64,000 nt of DNA, from contig NZ_MUXX01000002.1 of assembly GCF_002015045.1 (NCBI RefSeq), forward strand, positions 161,258 through 225,257. The letters run 5' to 3'. Shown here piece by piece: positions 36,836-46,498 of this stretch (its first letter is position 1; every line of letters begins with the position of its first letter). The notes under the pieces are model-generated. The model was given only the letters and a program-made list of their open reading frames with translations, was not told the DNA's origin and did not search any database. The translations under genes and the position numbers were made by a program. The DNA comes from Haemophilus paraphrohaemolyticus (GTDB lineage Bacteria > Pseudomonadota > Gammaproteobacteria > Enterobacterales > Pasteurellaceae).

Positions 36836-38560
36836 TTATTTCACCACAAACCACGGCGGTAATTTAAAGAAGGTATTGGCGAACATCTCAGGAGCAATAA
36901 TTCGGCTGTATCCTTGCTGAATTTGATAGACCAGATGCGGGAGGCTAATTGAGAGATCTTTAGTATTATCAGGGTAAGTCAATCCCGTTTGCGTACCAGT
37001 GCCAAAATAATAAGTACCATTAACACCATAATGTGGCATCGCTCGAATTCCTTCAGAAATGGTTTTAAATGCTCGTGTTGAAAAGCTCTGTTTCCACACA
37101 TTTGCCAAAATATTCACTTGGTCAAAAGCAATGCTGGCTTGCGAATAGCTTGGTTGATAACCAAAAAATTGTTCATAATGTTGGCAAAATTGTTGCCCTA
37201 AATAATTTTGGCTTAATCCACTTGTAGTAGACCAAATCACGCCTTCGCAAGGCTGATTTTCAGGTAAAAAAGCAGAAGGGGCATAAATACTATAAAGCAC
37301 CGCATTCGTTGGTTGTTGAGTAAAGGCGTGATGAAAATTCACCATATCTTCTGCAAAATAAGAAGCTAACACCACCATTGAGGGGAAAATTTGATGGATT
37401 ACTTTCATAGCAGTTTCAAAATCTTGTTCTTTTTTATCAAGATCCAACACTTCGACTCGCCAATGCTCTTTTTTGAGGTCAAAAATGAGCTTATCAATCC
37501 CAATATCAATCGGCTGCCATTTTACCCGAATCACTAAAATGATGCGATTTTGCAACAAATTAGGGTAATAATGCTGGTAAGTTTGCAGAAAACGGCTGAC
37601 ACCCGATCCATAATTAGTATCACTCGCACATACTTGGAAGATATTATCAAACTGGCTAATCGGCAGATTATGGGCTTTTTTATCTGAATTGCTGTGGGTG
37701 GCAATATGCAAATAAGGAATCCCACTTTGGGCAACTAATTCGTGAATTTCTGGCGAATAGCAGGCGTAACTGGTTGAGATCGCATCCACTTCATGATCAA
37801 ATAGCTCATTGTAGGCGTGCAAAATACTTGCCTTATCTTCCACCGAAAAGCCCGCTTTTTCGAGCTGAATTTTCCGTCCGTTAATCCCTCCTTGACGGTT
37901 AATCATCTCAACTGCTAGCTCTGAACCATTCAGCAGTTCTTTGGTGTCAATTTGCCCGATGCCTTGTTCGACATAAGGCACGCCAAGAATGATCGGACGT
38001 TTGGTTTGGCTTTGAATGGAAAAATAAGTCTCTTGCTCAAACTTCGCTTTTTGATTGGCAAACACTTCAATTTGATGGGTTGCGAGAATAGAGTGCGATA
38101 AATGCCCAGGTGTGGGCAAACAGCAAAGTGATTGGGTTAAACCAAAAACCGCCAACGCCGTGCGATTTTCGGTTTCCGTTTTGGTAAAAATATTTTCAAC
38201 GTGTTTTGCCACCGTGCGTTCACTAATGCCAAGTTGCTCAGCAATTTCCGCATTTGATAAGCCTGCACCAATTAAGGTTAGCAACTCAATTTCACGCTTA
38301 CTCAATTCAAACGGTAACTCATTTTTGACCGCTTGCACTAACACAAAATCAGCCTGTTGGCGTTTTAAATCAAACTTAAACCATTGATTTTGATAGTGAA
38401 AATAGAAACTTAGCTGGTCAAAACGGGAATAGAGCAACGCCTGTGCATAACCTGAAATCAGTGGAATTTGAGACAAATAGGCGGCACCTGATTTATCTTC
38501 CCACTCGAAAATTTCCGCATGTTTATTGACTAAACAAGACCATTGCATACGTTCGCTCAT
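36836..38560 (-). CDS. LuxR-type HTH fused to a type I periplasmic-binding-protein domain
   Basis: Unusual fusion of 574 residues. Residues 87-147 are a LuxR/FixJ helix-turn-helix (LSKREIELLTLIGAGLSNAE then IAEQLGISERTVAKHVENIF). Residues about 188-560 match the branched-chain amino-acid binding-protein fold (Peripla_BP_6): IILGVPYVEQG and the hallmark SELAVEMINRQGGINGRKI. There is no signal peptide or membrane segment, so the binding domain should work in the cytoplasm as a ligand sensor for the DNA-binding part. Residues 1-85 are unassigned. I start at ATG 38560 with GAGGGG upstream. It lies directly upstream of torY-torZ on the same strand, so it probably controls them; ligand unknown. Confidence 0.85.
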   Translation of the reverse strand: MSERMQWSCLVNKHAEIFEWEDKSGAAYLSQIPLISGYAQALLYSRFDQLSFYFHYQNQWFKFDLKRQQADFVLVQAVKNELPFELSKREIELLTLIGAGLSNAEIAEQLGISERTVAKHVENIFTKTETENRTALAVFGLTQSLCCLPTPGHLSHSILATHQIEVFANQKAKFEQETYFSIQSQTKRPIILGVPYVEQGIGQIDTKELLNGSELAVEMINRQGGINGRKIQLEKAGFSVEDKASILHAYNELFDHEVDAISTSYACYSPEIHELVAQSGIPYLHIATHSNSDKKAHNLPISQFDNIFQVCASDTNYGSGVSRFLQTYQHYYPNLLQNRIILVIRVKWQPIDIGIDKLIFDLKKEHWRVEVLDLDKKEQDFETAMKVIHQIFPSMVVLASYFAEDMVNFHHAFTQQPTNAVLYSIYAPSAFLPENQPCEGVIWSTTSGLSQNYLGQQFCQHYEQFFGYQPSYSQASIAFDQVNILANVWKQSFSTRAFKTISEGIRAMPHYGVNGTYYFGTGTQTGLTYPDNTKDLSISLPHLVYQIQQGYSRIIAPEMFANTFFKLPPWFVVK

Positions 38561-38595
38561 TTTACCCCTCAAATATCATTGAAATAGTTGTATTA

Positions 38596-40527
38596 CTACC
38601 CATTCCCATTCTTAATACTCTCAAGCACTTCCCAACGTTCAAAAGCCTGTTCAAGTTCGGCTTCTTTATTCGCCAGTGCTTGTAATTTTTCTTGGGTGTA
38701 AGCCACCTCTTTGCTGAAGAAATCGGCTGAACTTATCTCTGTTTGTAGGGATTCAATTTCCGCTTCAAGGGCTTCCATTTGTGCAGGCAATGCTTCCAGC
38801 TCGCGTTGTTCTTTGTAAGACAACTTCACTTTTTTCGCTTCTGCTTTTGGTTTTTCTTGCTTTGCGGGTTCAGCTGCAAGCAGTTCATTTTTCTTCTGAT
38901 TTTGCAATTGGGAAGCTTGGCTTGCGTGGTAGTTTTCTTGTTGCTGCTTCGCATCAAAATAGCCACCAATATATTGATTTAATACACCGTTGCCTTCAAA
39001 GAAGAAGCATTCTTCCACGGTGTTATCAATAAATTGACGGTCGTGGCTCACGATTAACAACGTGCCTTGGTAATCGGCAAGCAGCTCTTCCAATAGCTCC
39101 AGCGTTTCTACATCCAAATCGTTCGTTGGTTCGTCCAGAATAAGAAGGTTATTGGGCTTGAGCAATAATTTAGCCAATAAGAGACGGTTGCGCTCGCCGC
39201 CTGATAAGGCTTTAACGGGCGTCATTGCACGTTTTGGCAGGAATAAGAAATCTTGCAAATAGCCAAGCACGTGGCGTTTTACCCCGTTTACTTCAATATC
39301 TTGCTTACCATCGGCAACGTTATCCATCACCGTTTTTTCTAAATCTAACTCTGCACGGTATTGGTCGAAATAAGCTATATCTAGCTTGGTTCCGCAACGA
39401 ATTGTACCCGAAGTGGGTTGCAATTCGCCTAATAACAGTTTGATGAAGGTGGTTTTACCACAGCCGTTTGGCCCCACTAGCGCAATTTTATCGCCACGTT
39501 GAATCGTCGCAGAAAAATCTTTTAGCAAGGTTTTGCCTTCAACTTCGTAACTAGCATTCTCAATTTCAAACACTATTTTGCCTGAGCGTGCGGTTGTATC
39601 CAGCTGGATTTTGGCTTTGCCTTGCACTTCGCGACGGTTGCGACGCTCTTCACGCAATTTTTTTAAGGCACGTACTCGCCCTTCGTTACGCGTTCGGCGG
39701 GCTTTAATGCCTTGGCGAATCCAAACTTCTTCTTGAGCCAATTTTTTATCGAAAAGCTCATTTTGTAAGGCTTCGACACGTAAATCTTCCGCTTTGGTTT
39801 CTAAATAGAGATCATAGTTGCTTGGGTAAGAAACGAGCTTACCGCGATCTAAATCAACAATGCGAGTTGCCATTTTGCGAATAAATGAACGGTCGTGCGA
39901 GATGAAGATAATAGAGCCTTTAAAATTGAGCAATAGATCTTCAAGCCAAGTGATGGCTTCCACATCTAAGTGGTTGGTTGGTTCATCTAATAACAGAATA
40001 TCTGGGTTGGCAACCAAGGCACGGGCAAGAGCGGCACGGCGAACCCAACCGCCTGAAAGTTCACAGAGTTTTTTATCTGGGTCAAGCTCTAGCAATTTTA
40101 GCGTATCTTGAATGCGGTTTTCAAACTGCCAGCCGTTGTTGTGTTCAAGCTGGGCTTGCACTTGTGACAATTTTGCCAACAGCTCATCGCTGTAATCGGT
40201 CAGCATTTGTTGTGAAATGTGGTGATATTGCTTTAAAAGATCGCTTAAATGTGCAATCCCTTCAGCAACATATTCGAAAACAGTTTCTTGAATATGGCGT
40301 GGTGGGTCTTGCTCAAGGCGTGCGACAACGATATCTTTTTCAAAAATCAACTTACCATCATCTAATTGCACTTCGCCCGCAAGCACTTTCATTAACGTTG
40401 ATTTGCCCGCTCCATTACGCCCCACTAAACAGACGCGTTCGTTCGGTTCAATATGTAATTCAGTGTGATCTAAAAGTGGGAAATCCCCGAAGCCTAAATA
40501 GGCGTTTGATAGGTTTAGTAATGCCAT
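38596..40527 (-). CDS. uup: ABC-F ATPase Uup
   Basis: Soluble protein of the ABC-F class (no membrane domain), acting on ribosomes or DNA; Uup loss in E. coli affects transposon excision and ribosome function. At 643 residues it has two ATPase domains: Walker A GRNGAGKSTL with signature LSGGWVRRAALARAL, then GPNGCGKTTF with LSGGERNRLLLAKLL. Walker B motifs are LLLDEPTNHLD and LILDEPTNDLD. The C-terminal 100 residues form the Lys/Glu-rich coiled coil typical of Uup. Its start is near the hup terminator. Confidence 0.96.
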   Translation of the reverse strand: MALLNLSNAYLGFGDFPLLDHTELHIEPNERVCLVGRNGAGKSTLMKVLAGEVQLDDGKLIFEKDIVVARLEQDPPRHIQETVFEYVAEGIAHLSDLLKQYHHISQQMLTDYSDELLAKLSQVQAQLEHNNGWQFENRIQDTLKLLELDPDKKLCELSGGWVRRAALARALVANPDILLLDEPTNHLDVEAITWLEDLLLNFKGSIIFISHDRSFIRKMATRIVDLDRGKLVSYPSNYDLYLETKAEDLRVEALQNELFDKKLAQEEVWIRQGIKARRTRNEGRVRALKKLREERRNRREVQGKAKIQLDTTARSGKIVFEIENASYEVEGKTLLKDFSATIQRGDKIALVGPNGCGKTTFIKLLLGELQPTSGTIRCGTKLDIAYFDQYRAELDLEKTVMDNVADGKQDIEVNGVKRHVLGYLQDFLFLPKRAMTPVKALSGGERNRLLLAKLLLKPNNLLILDEPTNDLDVETLELLEELLADYQGTLLIVSHDRQFIDNTVEECFFFEGNGVLNQYIGGYFDAKQQQENYHASQASQLQNQKKNELLAAEPAKQEKPKAEAKKVKLSYKEQRELEALPAQMEALEAEIESLQTEISSADFFSKEVAYTQEKLQALANKEAELEQAFERWEVLESIKNGNG

Positions 40528-40647
40528 AAAATTTGTATAAGAAAATAAAAATTGCCCGTATTTTAGCAGATTTGTAGATGTGAGGTAAGGTGAGGTAAAT
40601 AAGTTAAAATGAATCAGAAATCAGTACTGTTTTGAGCATAAAAATAC

Positions 40648-40681
40648 AAAAGTCGCTATTATTTAAAATAGCGACTTTTTT
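40648..40681. terminator. hup terminator
   Basis: Perfect 13-bp stem AAAAGTCGCTATT / AATAGCGACTTTT, T-rich on both sides, downstream of the minus-strand hup gene. Confidence 0.85.
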
Positions 40682-40706
40682 ATTAATTAGAGAGATAACT
40701 TCTACA

Positions 40707-40979
40707 TTATTTAACTAAATCTTTTAATGCTTTGCCAGCAACGAATGCTGGGATTTTAGCGGCTGCAATTTTGATCTCTTCGCCAGTACGTGGGTTACGA
40801 CCTGTACGTGCTGCACGCTCGTTTACTTTGAAAGTACCGAAGCCGATTAATTGAACAGCATCACCTGCTTTTAAGCTTTCAGATACTGCTTCTAACGTTG
40901 CTTCTAAAGCTGCTTTAGCATCTTTTTTGCTTAAGTTTGCTTTTGCTGCGATAGCATCAATTAATTCACTTTTGTTCAT
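40707..40979 (-). CDS. hup: DNA-binding protein HU
   Basis: 90-residue histone-like protein that bends DNA and compacts the nucleoid. It starts [20 protein letters not shown] and carries the [24 protein letters not shown]-arm region. Whether it is HU-alpha or HU-beta cannot be told, but the hemE-yjaG-hup order resembles E. coli hemE-nfi-yjaG-hupA, which favours hupA. It starts about 127 bp from the yjaG stop. Confidence 0.97.
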   Translation of the reverse strand: MNKSELIDAIAAKANLSKKDAKAALEATLEAVSESLKAGDAVQLIGFGTFKVNERAARTGRNPRTGEEIKIAAAKIPAFVAGKALKDLVK

Positions 40980-41107
40980 AGTTTAATCCTCAAAGATTGT
41001 ATAGTTATGGCGAAAATCGCCGAAAAGGTTGATATAACTTAGTGTAGCTTAATTCAAAGTTCGAATTTCTCAAATAGGAAAATATTATTTTTTATCAAAA
41101 AATAATT

Positions 41108-41698
41108 CTACTGATTAAAAATTATACCAATATTACTTATTCCCGCACTTCTAATCTCATTTTTAAGGTCTAAAATCAAGGGAACATCACGCTCTTCGCA
41201 TTCGTTGAGTAGGCGGTAAATTTGCCATTGCACATCTAATTCTTCTTGAATTTCTTCTGAGTTTTTTAGCTCAACTTCGCTTAATTCTCGTTCATTTTGC
41301 ATTTCCAAATAGCTTGCAACGGTGCCAAGAGAAATTTGACTAATGCGAATCGCTTGTTCAAGTGTTGAGCCTGCAATGATGCTATGTAGCAACTCAGAAA
41401 GGGCTTCGCACGCTTCTTGAGCTGGAAGCACGCCGAAAAATTCATATTCGTTCACATCTGGAATGATGTTTTCCAATTTTTCGAGCTGATTATCAAAGTT
41501 GATTTTCGCCCCTTTAACAGTGAGATGTTCCCAAACAAGATTTAAGATGTTCTGATAGATCTTCACATTCTCTTCTTGCTCAGCAACATGGCAGAACATT
41601 TGAAAGTTAGGATACATTCTTTCACACAAACACGCCATAAAGGTCAGGTGTTGCCAAGGTTCAAAGCGTTCCATGCGTTTATGGATAGGATTTCGCAT
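41108..41698 (-). CDS. yjaG: YjaG family (DUF416) protein
   Basis: 196-residue conserved protein of unknown function, exactly the length of E. coli YjaG. Features: RMERFEPWQHLTFMACLCER at the N-terminus, an acidic middle (LEKLENIIPDVNEYEFFGVLP with APACEALSELL-like helix) and a long Glu-rich helical end. I start at 41698 (MRNPIHKRMERF), since extension to 41742 would use a TTG and run into the hairpin. It lies between hemE and hup, as in E. coli, but nfi is missing. Confidence 0.92.
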   Translation of the reverse strand: MRNPIHKRMERFEPWQHLTFMACLCERMYPNFQMFCHVAEQEENVKIYQNILNLVWEHLTVKGAKINFDNQLEKLENIIPDVNEYEFFGVLPAQEACEALSELLHSIIAGSTLEQAIRISQISLGTVASYLEMQNERELSEVELKNSEEIQEELDVQWQIYRLLNECEERDVPLILDLKNEIRSAGISNIGIIFNQ

Positions 41699-41724
41699 AT
41701 AATTCCTCGTGATAGTTAATGATG

Positions 41725-41767
41725 AAGCGGTCGAAATTCGCAAAAGTTTTGCAAAATTCCGCCGCTT
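41725..41767. terminator. Inverted uptake-signal pair between hemE and yjaG
   Basis: AAGCGG (41725-41730) pairs with CCGCTT (41762-41767) around GAAATT-x-GCAAAA / TTGC-x-AAATTC arms. It lies between the hemE stop and the yjaG start on the minus strand. Confidence 0.7.
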
Positions 41768-41778
41768 GTCACTAATAA

Positions 41779-42843
41779 TTACTTATGATACTGCTTCGAA
41801 AACTCGTGAATTGCATCCACAAACACTTTCGGGCTTTCCATTGGTACATCTTGATGGATGCCGTGCCCTAAATTGAACACGTGTCCGGAGCCTTTGCCAA
41901 AACCTGCAAGAATGTTTTTAACCTCTTGCTCAATGCGTGCAACTGGTGAGTATAATACGCTTGGATCCATATTGCCTTGCAGTGCCACTTTGTGCCCTAC
42001 GCGTTTTTTCGCCTCACGAATATCAACGGTCCAGTCTAAACCAACCGCATCGCAACCTGTCTCTGCAATCGCTTCAAGCCATAATCCTCCACCTTTGGTG
42101 AATAGGGTAACTGGCACTTTTCTGCCTTCATTTTCGCGAATTAAGCCTTCCACGATTTTTTGCATATATTGCAATGAGAAGGTTTTGTATTCTTCGTGAG
42201 CCAACACACCGCCCCAAGTGTCGAACACCATGACCGCTTGTGCACCTGCTTTGATCTGAGCATTTAAATAAAGAATGACGCTGTCTGCAAGTTTATCTAA
42301 TAATGCGTGTAAAATCTGCGGATCGGCATACATCATTTTTTTAATTTTAGTGAATGCCTTGCTTGAACCGCCTTCGACCATATAAGTTGCTAATGTCCAC
42401 GGGCTACCAGAAAAGCCTATTAACGGCACTTCGCCTTTTAATTCACGGCGAATGGTGCGAACAGCATTCATGACATATTGTAATTCATCTTCAGGATCAG
42501 GAATTGGCAAGTTATCCACTTGGCTTTTGTTCTCAATTGGGCGGGCAAATTTAGGGCCTTCGCCTGCACCAAAACTTAAACCTAAGCCCATTGCGTCAGG
42601 AATGGTCAAAATATCTGAAAATAAAATCGCTGCATCTAATGCATAGCGACGTAGAGGTTGTAAAGTCACTTCACAAGCTAAATCTGCATTGCGGCAAAGC
42701 GACATAAAATCTCCCGCTTGAGCACGAGTTGCTTTATATTCTGGCAAATAACGACCTGCTTGACGCATCATCCAAACGGGGGTCATATCCACAGGTTCAC
42801 GTAACAGGGCTTTTAAATAACGATCATTTTTAAGCTGAGTCAT
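41779..42843 (-). CDS. hemE: Uroporphyrinogen decarboxylase
   Basis: Removes four carboxyl groups from uroporphyrinogen III. At 354 residues it is full length, with the signature [18 protein letters not shown] at the N-terminus, [15 protein letters not shown], the catalytic-site GGSSKAFT and [14 protein letters not shown] near the C-terminus. The start [17 protein letters not shown] is standard. It is in a different place from the hemCDXY operon (about 19 kb away), as usual in the group. Confidence 0.98.
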   Translation of the reverse strand: MTQLKNDRYLKALLREPVDMTPVWMMRQAGRYLPEYKATRAQAGDFMSLCRNADLACEVTLQPLRRYALDAAILFSDILTIPDAMGLGLSFGAGEGPKFARPIENKSQVDNLPIPDPEDELQYVMNAVRTIRRELKGEVPLIGFSGSPWTLATYMVEGGSSKAFTKIKKMMYADPQILHALLDKLADSVILYLNAQIKAGAQAVMVFDTWGGVLAHEEYKTFSLQYMQKIVEGLIRENEGRKVPVTLFTKGGGLWLEAIAETGCDAVGLDWTVDIREAKKRVGHKVALQGNMDPSVLYSPVARIEQEVKNILAGFGKGSGHVFNLGHGIHQDVPMESPKVFVDAIHEFSKQYHK

Positions 42844-42864
42844 AATTATCCTTATTCTTCAAAA

Positions 42865-43413
42865 TTAGTGCAGTTGGGCTTTGTTTGCAGGTGTGGTATT
42901 TAATGCGAAATTGCTGTGCAAGAAAAGAGCCAGCACGCGTAAATATTCGACGACTTCTTCGCCCGCTTCGATGAGTTCTTCGTTTTTGTCATCATCGTGG
43001 TAGCCAAGGCGTGAGATCTCTTCTAAATCATCAATCGCTTCGCCTATTTCATCTTTTTCTTCGCTTAATTTAGGTTGAGCTAAACCGAGTCCTAGAATGA
43101 ATTGACTTGTCCATTCTGCGATACCATCTGCTAGAGCGAAGCCATCATTTTCATCTTCAGGTAACCAAAGGCTGAAAAGCGTGTTGGCTTCCGTATAACT
43201 AGCGATCAATTCTTGATAAAAATTTTCCAATGTTTTAAGAGGAGCTTGAGAAAAAGCGTGCCCATCATTGGTGAATTGGTAAGCTAAGGTTTTCCAAGAC
43301 TCATCTTGTACCCCCCCAACAATTAAGCCACTTAAAAAGCCGTGAAATTCGGCTGGAGTGAGCTCAAGTTGCAGTTGCGTAACGAGCTGTTTAAATTCTG
43401 CTGGTGTTGTCAT
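42865..43413 (-). CDS. ygfB: YgfB/UPF0149 family protein
   Basis: 182-residue helical protein of the UPF0149 family, whose H. influenzae member (HI0817) has a known structure. Conserved AEFHGFLSGLIVGG at the N-terminus, ALADGIAEWTSQFILGLG in the middle, and an acidic stretch (DEIGEAIDDLEEISRLGYHDD). In Pseudomonas YgfB represses a regulator of amidase expression; the role in Pasteurellaceae is unknown. It is 21 bp upstream of hemE and divergent from zapA. Confidence 0.93.
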   Translation of the reverse strand: MTTPAEFKQLVTQLQLELTPAEFHGFLSGLIVGGVQDESWKTLAYQFTNDGHAFSQAPLKTLENFYQELIASYTEANTLFSLWLPEDENDGFALADGIAEWTSQFILGLGLAQPKLSEEKDEIGEAIDDLEEISRLGYHDDDKNEELIEAGEEVVEYLRVLALFLHSNFALNTTPANKAQLH

Positions 43414-43625
43414 ATCAATAAAATCAGAGGATCATCAATAAGACTCGCATAATAGCAAAAAAACGCAGAATAAGGGATAAAAATCCGACTATTATGCTGA
43501 TTTACCTCGAAATAATTAAAAGAGAGGAATTAAATTCACCGATTTTCTATTTATGATTAAATTGAATAATGGCATAATAAACCGATTTTTATTGACTAAT
43601 TCACTATTGATAAGGACAGCTCGCT

Positions 43626-43937
43626 ATGTCGGCAAATAACATTGAGATACAACTTTTTGGGCAAGTTTTGCGATTGCATTGTCCACCTGATCAGAAAGAA
43701 AACCTACTTGTTTCTGCGCAACATTTGGAAGAGCGAGTAGGCGTTCTAAAAGAACAATCGGGCATTATTCAGTTAGAAAAAGTGTTAGCAATCGTGGCAC
43801 TTAATCTAAACTATGAACTTGAGCTTGAAAAACAACACAACGAAAACAATAAAAATGTGTTGAAAAACTGCATTCAACAGCTTGATAGTTCATTGACTAA
43901 ACTCCAGCCCACCGCATCAATTACGGTTGATGAATAA
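43626..43937 (+). CDS. zapA: Cell division protein ZapA
   Basis: Binds and bundles FtsZ at midcell. 103 residues: N-terminal globular domain (IEIQLFGQVLRLHCPPDQKE, LLVSAQHLEERV) and a C-terminal coiled coil (NLNYELELEKQHNENNKN). ATAAGGA lies 14 bp before the ATG. The ygfB-zapA-6S-fau arrangement is as in E. coli. Confidence 0.95.
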   Translation: MSANNIEIQLFGQVLRLHCPPDQKENLLVSAQHLEERVGVLKEQSGIIQLEKVLAIVALNLNYELELEKQHNENNKNVLKNCIQQLDSSLTKLQPTASITVDE

Positions 43938-44031
43938 CTGTTATATGCTCGTCTAAAAGCTAGGCAAACGTAAAATAAATTACGTTTAAGACTAGGAAAA
44001 AAGGCAAAATTCCGTTAATATTCTAACCCGT

Positions 44032-44209
44032 CTGGGGTGTGCGTTGTTGGTTACGTCCCTGAGCCGATAATTTAAAACTTTGAGTTGAGCATCCAGTTGT
44101 TGGTGAGCATGCTTACTTTAAGTAAGAAGCCTAAAAACAAATACGTTCGACTCCCTTGAACCTTCTGGTTCAAGGACTATTACTGATAGCGGCACTTCGG
44201 ACACCTCAT
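44032..44209 (+). ncRNA. ssrS: 6S RNA
   Basis: Regulator of sigma-70 RNA polymerase during stationary growth. The region between zapA and fau carries the conserved CCCTGAGCCGATA block (44058-44070) and GGTGAGCATGCTT (44102-44114), then AGAAGCCT and CCTTGAACC / GGTTCAAGG. The ends GGGGTGT (44034-44040) and ACACCTC (44201-44207) pair to close the rod. A -10-like TATTCT lies at 44019-44024. Position matches E. coli; exact ends are approximate. Confidence 0.92.
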
Positions 44210-44221
44210 CATCTATTTGCT

Positions 44222-44791
44222 ATGCAATCTTCCATTCAAACAGACCGTCAAGTTCTTCGTAAACAACTTCTTGAAAAACGCTCACATTTATCGGCTGAAA
44301 AACAGTTACAGGCCTCATACGATCTCGTTCCTATTGCATTAGATATTATCGAAAAACAGCAAGCTGAACATATCGCTGTTTATTTGCCATTTAAACACGA
44401 AATTTCACCGCTTGTATTAGTTGAAGAGCTACGTAAACAAGGCAAAAAATGCTACTTACCGATTATTCATCCTTTCTCAAAAAACAATCTGCTATTCTCT
44501 CATTTCAAAGCTAACACACCGTTAGAAAAACATCCGTGGGGCTTGTTACAACCGAAATTAGATGTAAGGAATGTGATCCCAACTTCGCAAATTGAGATGA
44601 TTTTCACACCGCTTGTTGGCTGTGATAAACAGCTTGGGCGACTTGGCTACGGTGGCGGTTTTTACGATCGCACTTTTGAACAAAATCCAAAAGCAATTCG
44701 CATAGGGCTGGCTCACACTTGTCAATGTGTAGAAAAGCTACCACTTGAGCCTTGGGATAAACCGCTGCATCATTTAATTATTGCGAAATAA
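44222..44791 (+). CDS. fau: 5-formyltetrahydrofolate cyclo-ligase
   Basis: Converts 5-formyl-THF to 5,10-methenyl-THF. The start at 44222 (189 residues, MQSSIQTDRQVLRKQLL) is chosen because an upstream in-frame ATG (44156) lies within 6S RNA. Motifs: IAVYLPFKHEISPL, WGLLQPK, and the substrate loop LGRLGYGGGFYDRTFEQ. No Shine-Dalgarno is visible. It should be transcribed with 6S RNA, as the E. coli homologue (ygfA) is. Confidence 0.93.
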   Translation: MQSSIQTDRQVLRKQLLEKRSHLSAEKQLQASYDLVPIALDIIEKQQAEHIAVYLPFKHEISPLVLVEELRKQGKKCYLPIIHPFSKNNLLFSHFKANTPLEKHPWGLLQPKLDVRNVIPTSQIEMIFTPLVGCDKQLGRLGYGGGFYDRTFEQNPKAIRIGLAHTCQCVEKLPLEPWDKPLHHLIIAK

Positions 44792-44892
44792 ACCCGCTTA
44801 AATCAAAAAAATCCTCCTTTTTATGCGGTTTAAGTTGAAATTTTACAAAAAATCAGTAATCTCTTTTCTTTAAAATTTTAAGAGGATACATA

Positions 44893-46407
44893 ATGTTTGG
44901 CTTAGATCCAACCGTAACTACTTTCCTGATTTATTTGTTAGGAATGATCTTAATTGGCTTTATCGCCTATCGTGTTACCAATAATCTCTCTGATTACATC
45001 TTAGGCGGGCGTCGCTTAGGGAGCTTTGTTACCGCACTTTCTGCGGGCGCATCAGATATGTCTGGTTGGTTGCTAATGGGATTACCAGGGGCAATTTATG
45101 CGGGCGGTTTAATTGAAGCTTGGTTGGCAATTGGCTTAACATTAGGGGCTTATCTTAACTGGAAATTGGTTGCAGGGCGTTTACGTGCGCACACAGAATA
45201 TTTTGGCGATGCTTTAACTTTACCAGAATATTTCCACAACCGTTTTAGCGATAAAACCCGTATCATCAAAATCCTATCTGCACTGATTTTCTTACTTTTC
45301 TTTGCTGTTTATTGTGCTTCTGGCGTTGTAGCTGGTGCTCGCGTATTCGAAAATCTCTTTGGCGTGCCTTACGCTGATGCTATCTGGTATGGTGCTGTTG
45401 CTACGATTCTTTATACCTTTATCGGCGGTTTTTTAGCGGTAAGCTGGACGGATACCATTCAAGCCACATTGATGCTGTTCGCATTAATTCTTACACCTGT
45501 TTTTGTACTGATGAATATTGGTGGCTTTGAGGTAATGGAGGCAGCTATCACACATGCAGAAACAATCGCTCAACGTAACTACAACGATATGTTCACAGGC
45601 ACAACCTTGCTGGGCGTAACGAGTTTAATGGCATGGGGTTTAGGCTATTTTGGTCAGCCGCATATTGTAGTTCGTTTTATGGCTGCAGAAGGCGTTAAAT
45701 CACTCGAAAATGCTCGTCGCATTAGTATGACGTGGATGATCATTTGCCTTGCTGGTGCAATCGGTATTGGCTATTTTGGTATGGCTTATTTCTTCGTACA
45801 CCCAGAACAAGCTAGTGTAGTAAGCCATAACAACGAACAAATTTTCATTGAACTGGCAAAATTATTATTCAACCCTTGGATTGCTGGCATCTTACTTTCT
45901 GCTATTTTGGCTGCTGTAATGAGCACACTTTCAGCCCAACTATTGATCTGCTCAAGTGCAATTACCGAAGATTTATACAAAGGTATCCTTCGTCCAGAAG
46001 CCTCTGATAAAGAACTCGTTTGGTTAAGCCGTTTAATGGTGCTCGCTGTTGCTGCCCTTGCAATTTATATCGCTCAAGATCCAAACAGTCAAGTATTTGG
46101 ATTAGTAAAAGATGCGTGGGCAGGTTTTGGCTCTGCATTCGGTCCAATCGTTTTACTCTCTTTATTCTGGAAACGAATGAACGGTTTAGGCGCTATGGTT
46201 GGAATGCTTACGGGGGCATTAATTGTTTATTTCTGGAAAGATTTAACCGCTTTATTTGAATTACCAGAAATGTATTCTATGATTCCAGGCTTCTTACTTG
46301 CAACACTGATGATTGTCGTGATTTCTCTCATCACACCAGCACCAAATACAAAAATATCCGAAACCTTTGAAAAAGCGAATAAAGCATATTTCAATGAAAT
46401 ACAATAA
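44893..46407 (+). CDS. putP: Sodium/proline symporter
   Basis: SSS-family transporter (504 residues, about 13 membrane segments) that imports L-proline with Na+. The hallmark FVTALSAGASDMSGWLLMGL holds Na+/substrate ligands, followed by the conserved GQPHIVVRFMAA and an LSAQLLICSSAITEDLYK stretch characteristic of PutP. No putA is adjacent. It starts with TAAGAGGA upstream and ends before a hairpin terminator. Confidence 0.95.
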   Translation: MFGLDPTVTTFLIYLLGMILIGFIAYRVTNNLSDYILGGRRLGSFVTALSAGASDMSGWLLMGLPGAIYAGGLIEAWLAIGLTLGAYLNWKLVAGRLRAHTEYFGDALTLPEYFHNRFSDKTRIIKILSALIFLLFFAVYCASGVVAGARVFENLFGVPYADAIWYGAVATILYTFIGGFLAVSWTDTIQATLMLFALILTPVFVLMNIGGFEVMEAAITHAETIAQRNYNDMFTGTTLLGVTSLMAWGLGYFGQPHIVVRFMAAEGVKSLENARRISMTWMIICLAGAIGIGYFGMAYFFVHPEQASVVSHNNEQIFIELAKLLFNPWIAGILLSAILAAVMSTLSAQLLICSSAITEDLYKGILRPEASDKELVWLSRLMVLAVAALAIYIAQDPNSQVFGLVKDAWAGFGSAFGPIVLLSLFWKRMNGLGAMVGMLTGALIVYFWKDLTALFELPEMYSMIPGFLLATLMIVVISLITPAPNTKISETFEKANKAYFNEIQ

Positions 46408-46427
46408 TCATTACTTAATTTAATCGC

Positions 46428-46466
46428 AAAATCCTTTTAATTGTTAACAGTTAAAAGGATTTTCTC
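46428..46466 (+). terminator. putP terminator
   Basis: Perfect 13-bp stem AAAATCCTTTTAA / TTAAAAGGATTTT followed by CTCTCTC. Confidence 0.8.
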
Positions 46467-46498
46467 TCTCTCCCATATCCAAGCGGTCTGATTTTTAG

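Noticed and set aside
39978..40529. Open frame of 183 codons opposite uup
   Set aside because: Antisense to the first ABC domain of uup; no recognisable protein pattern.
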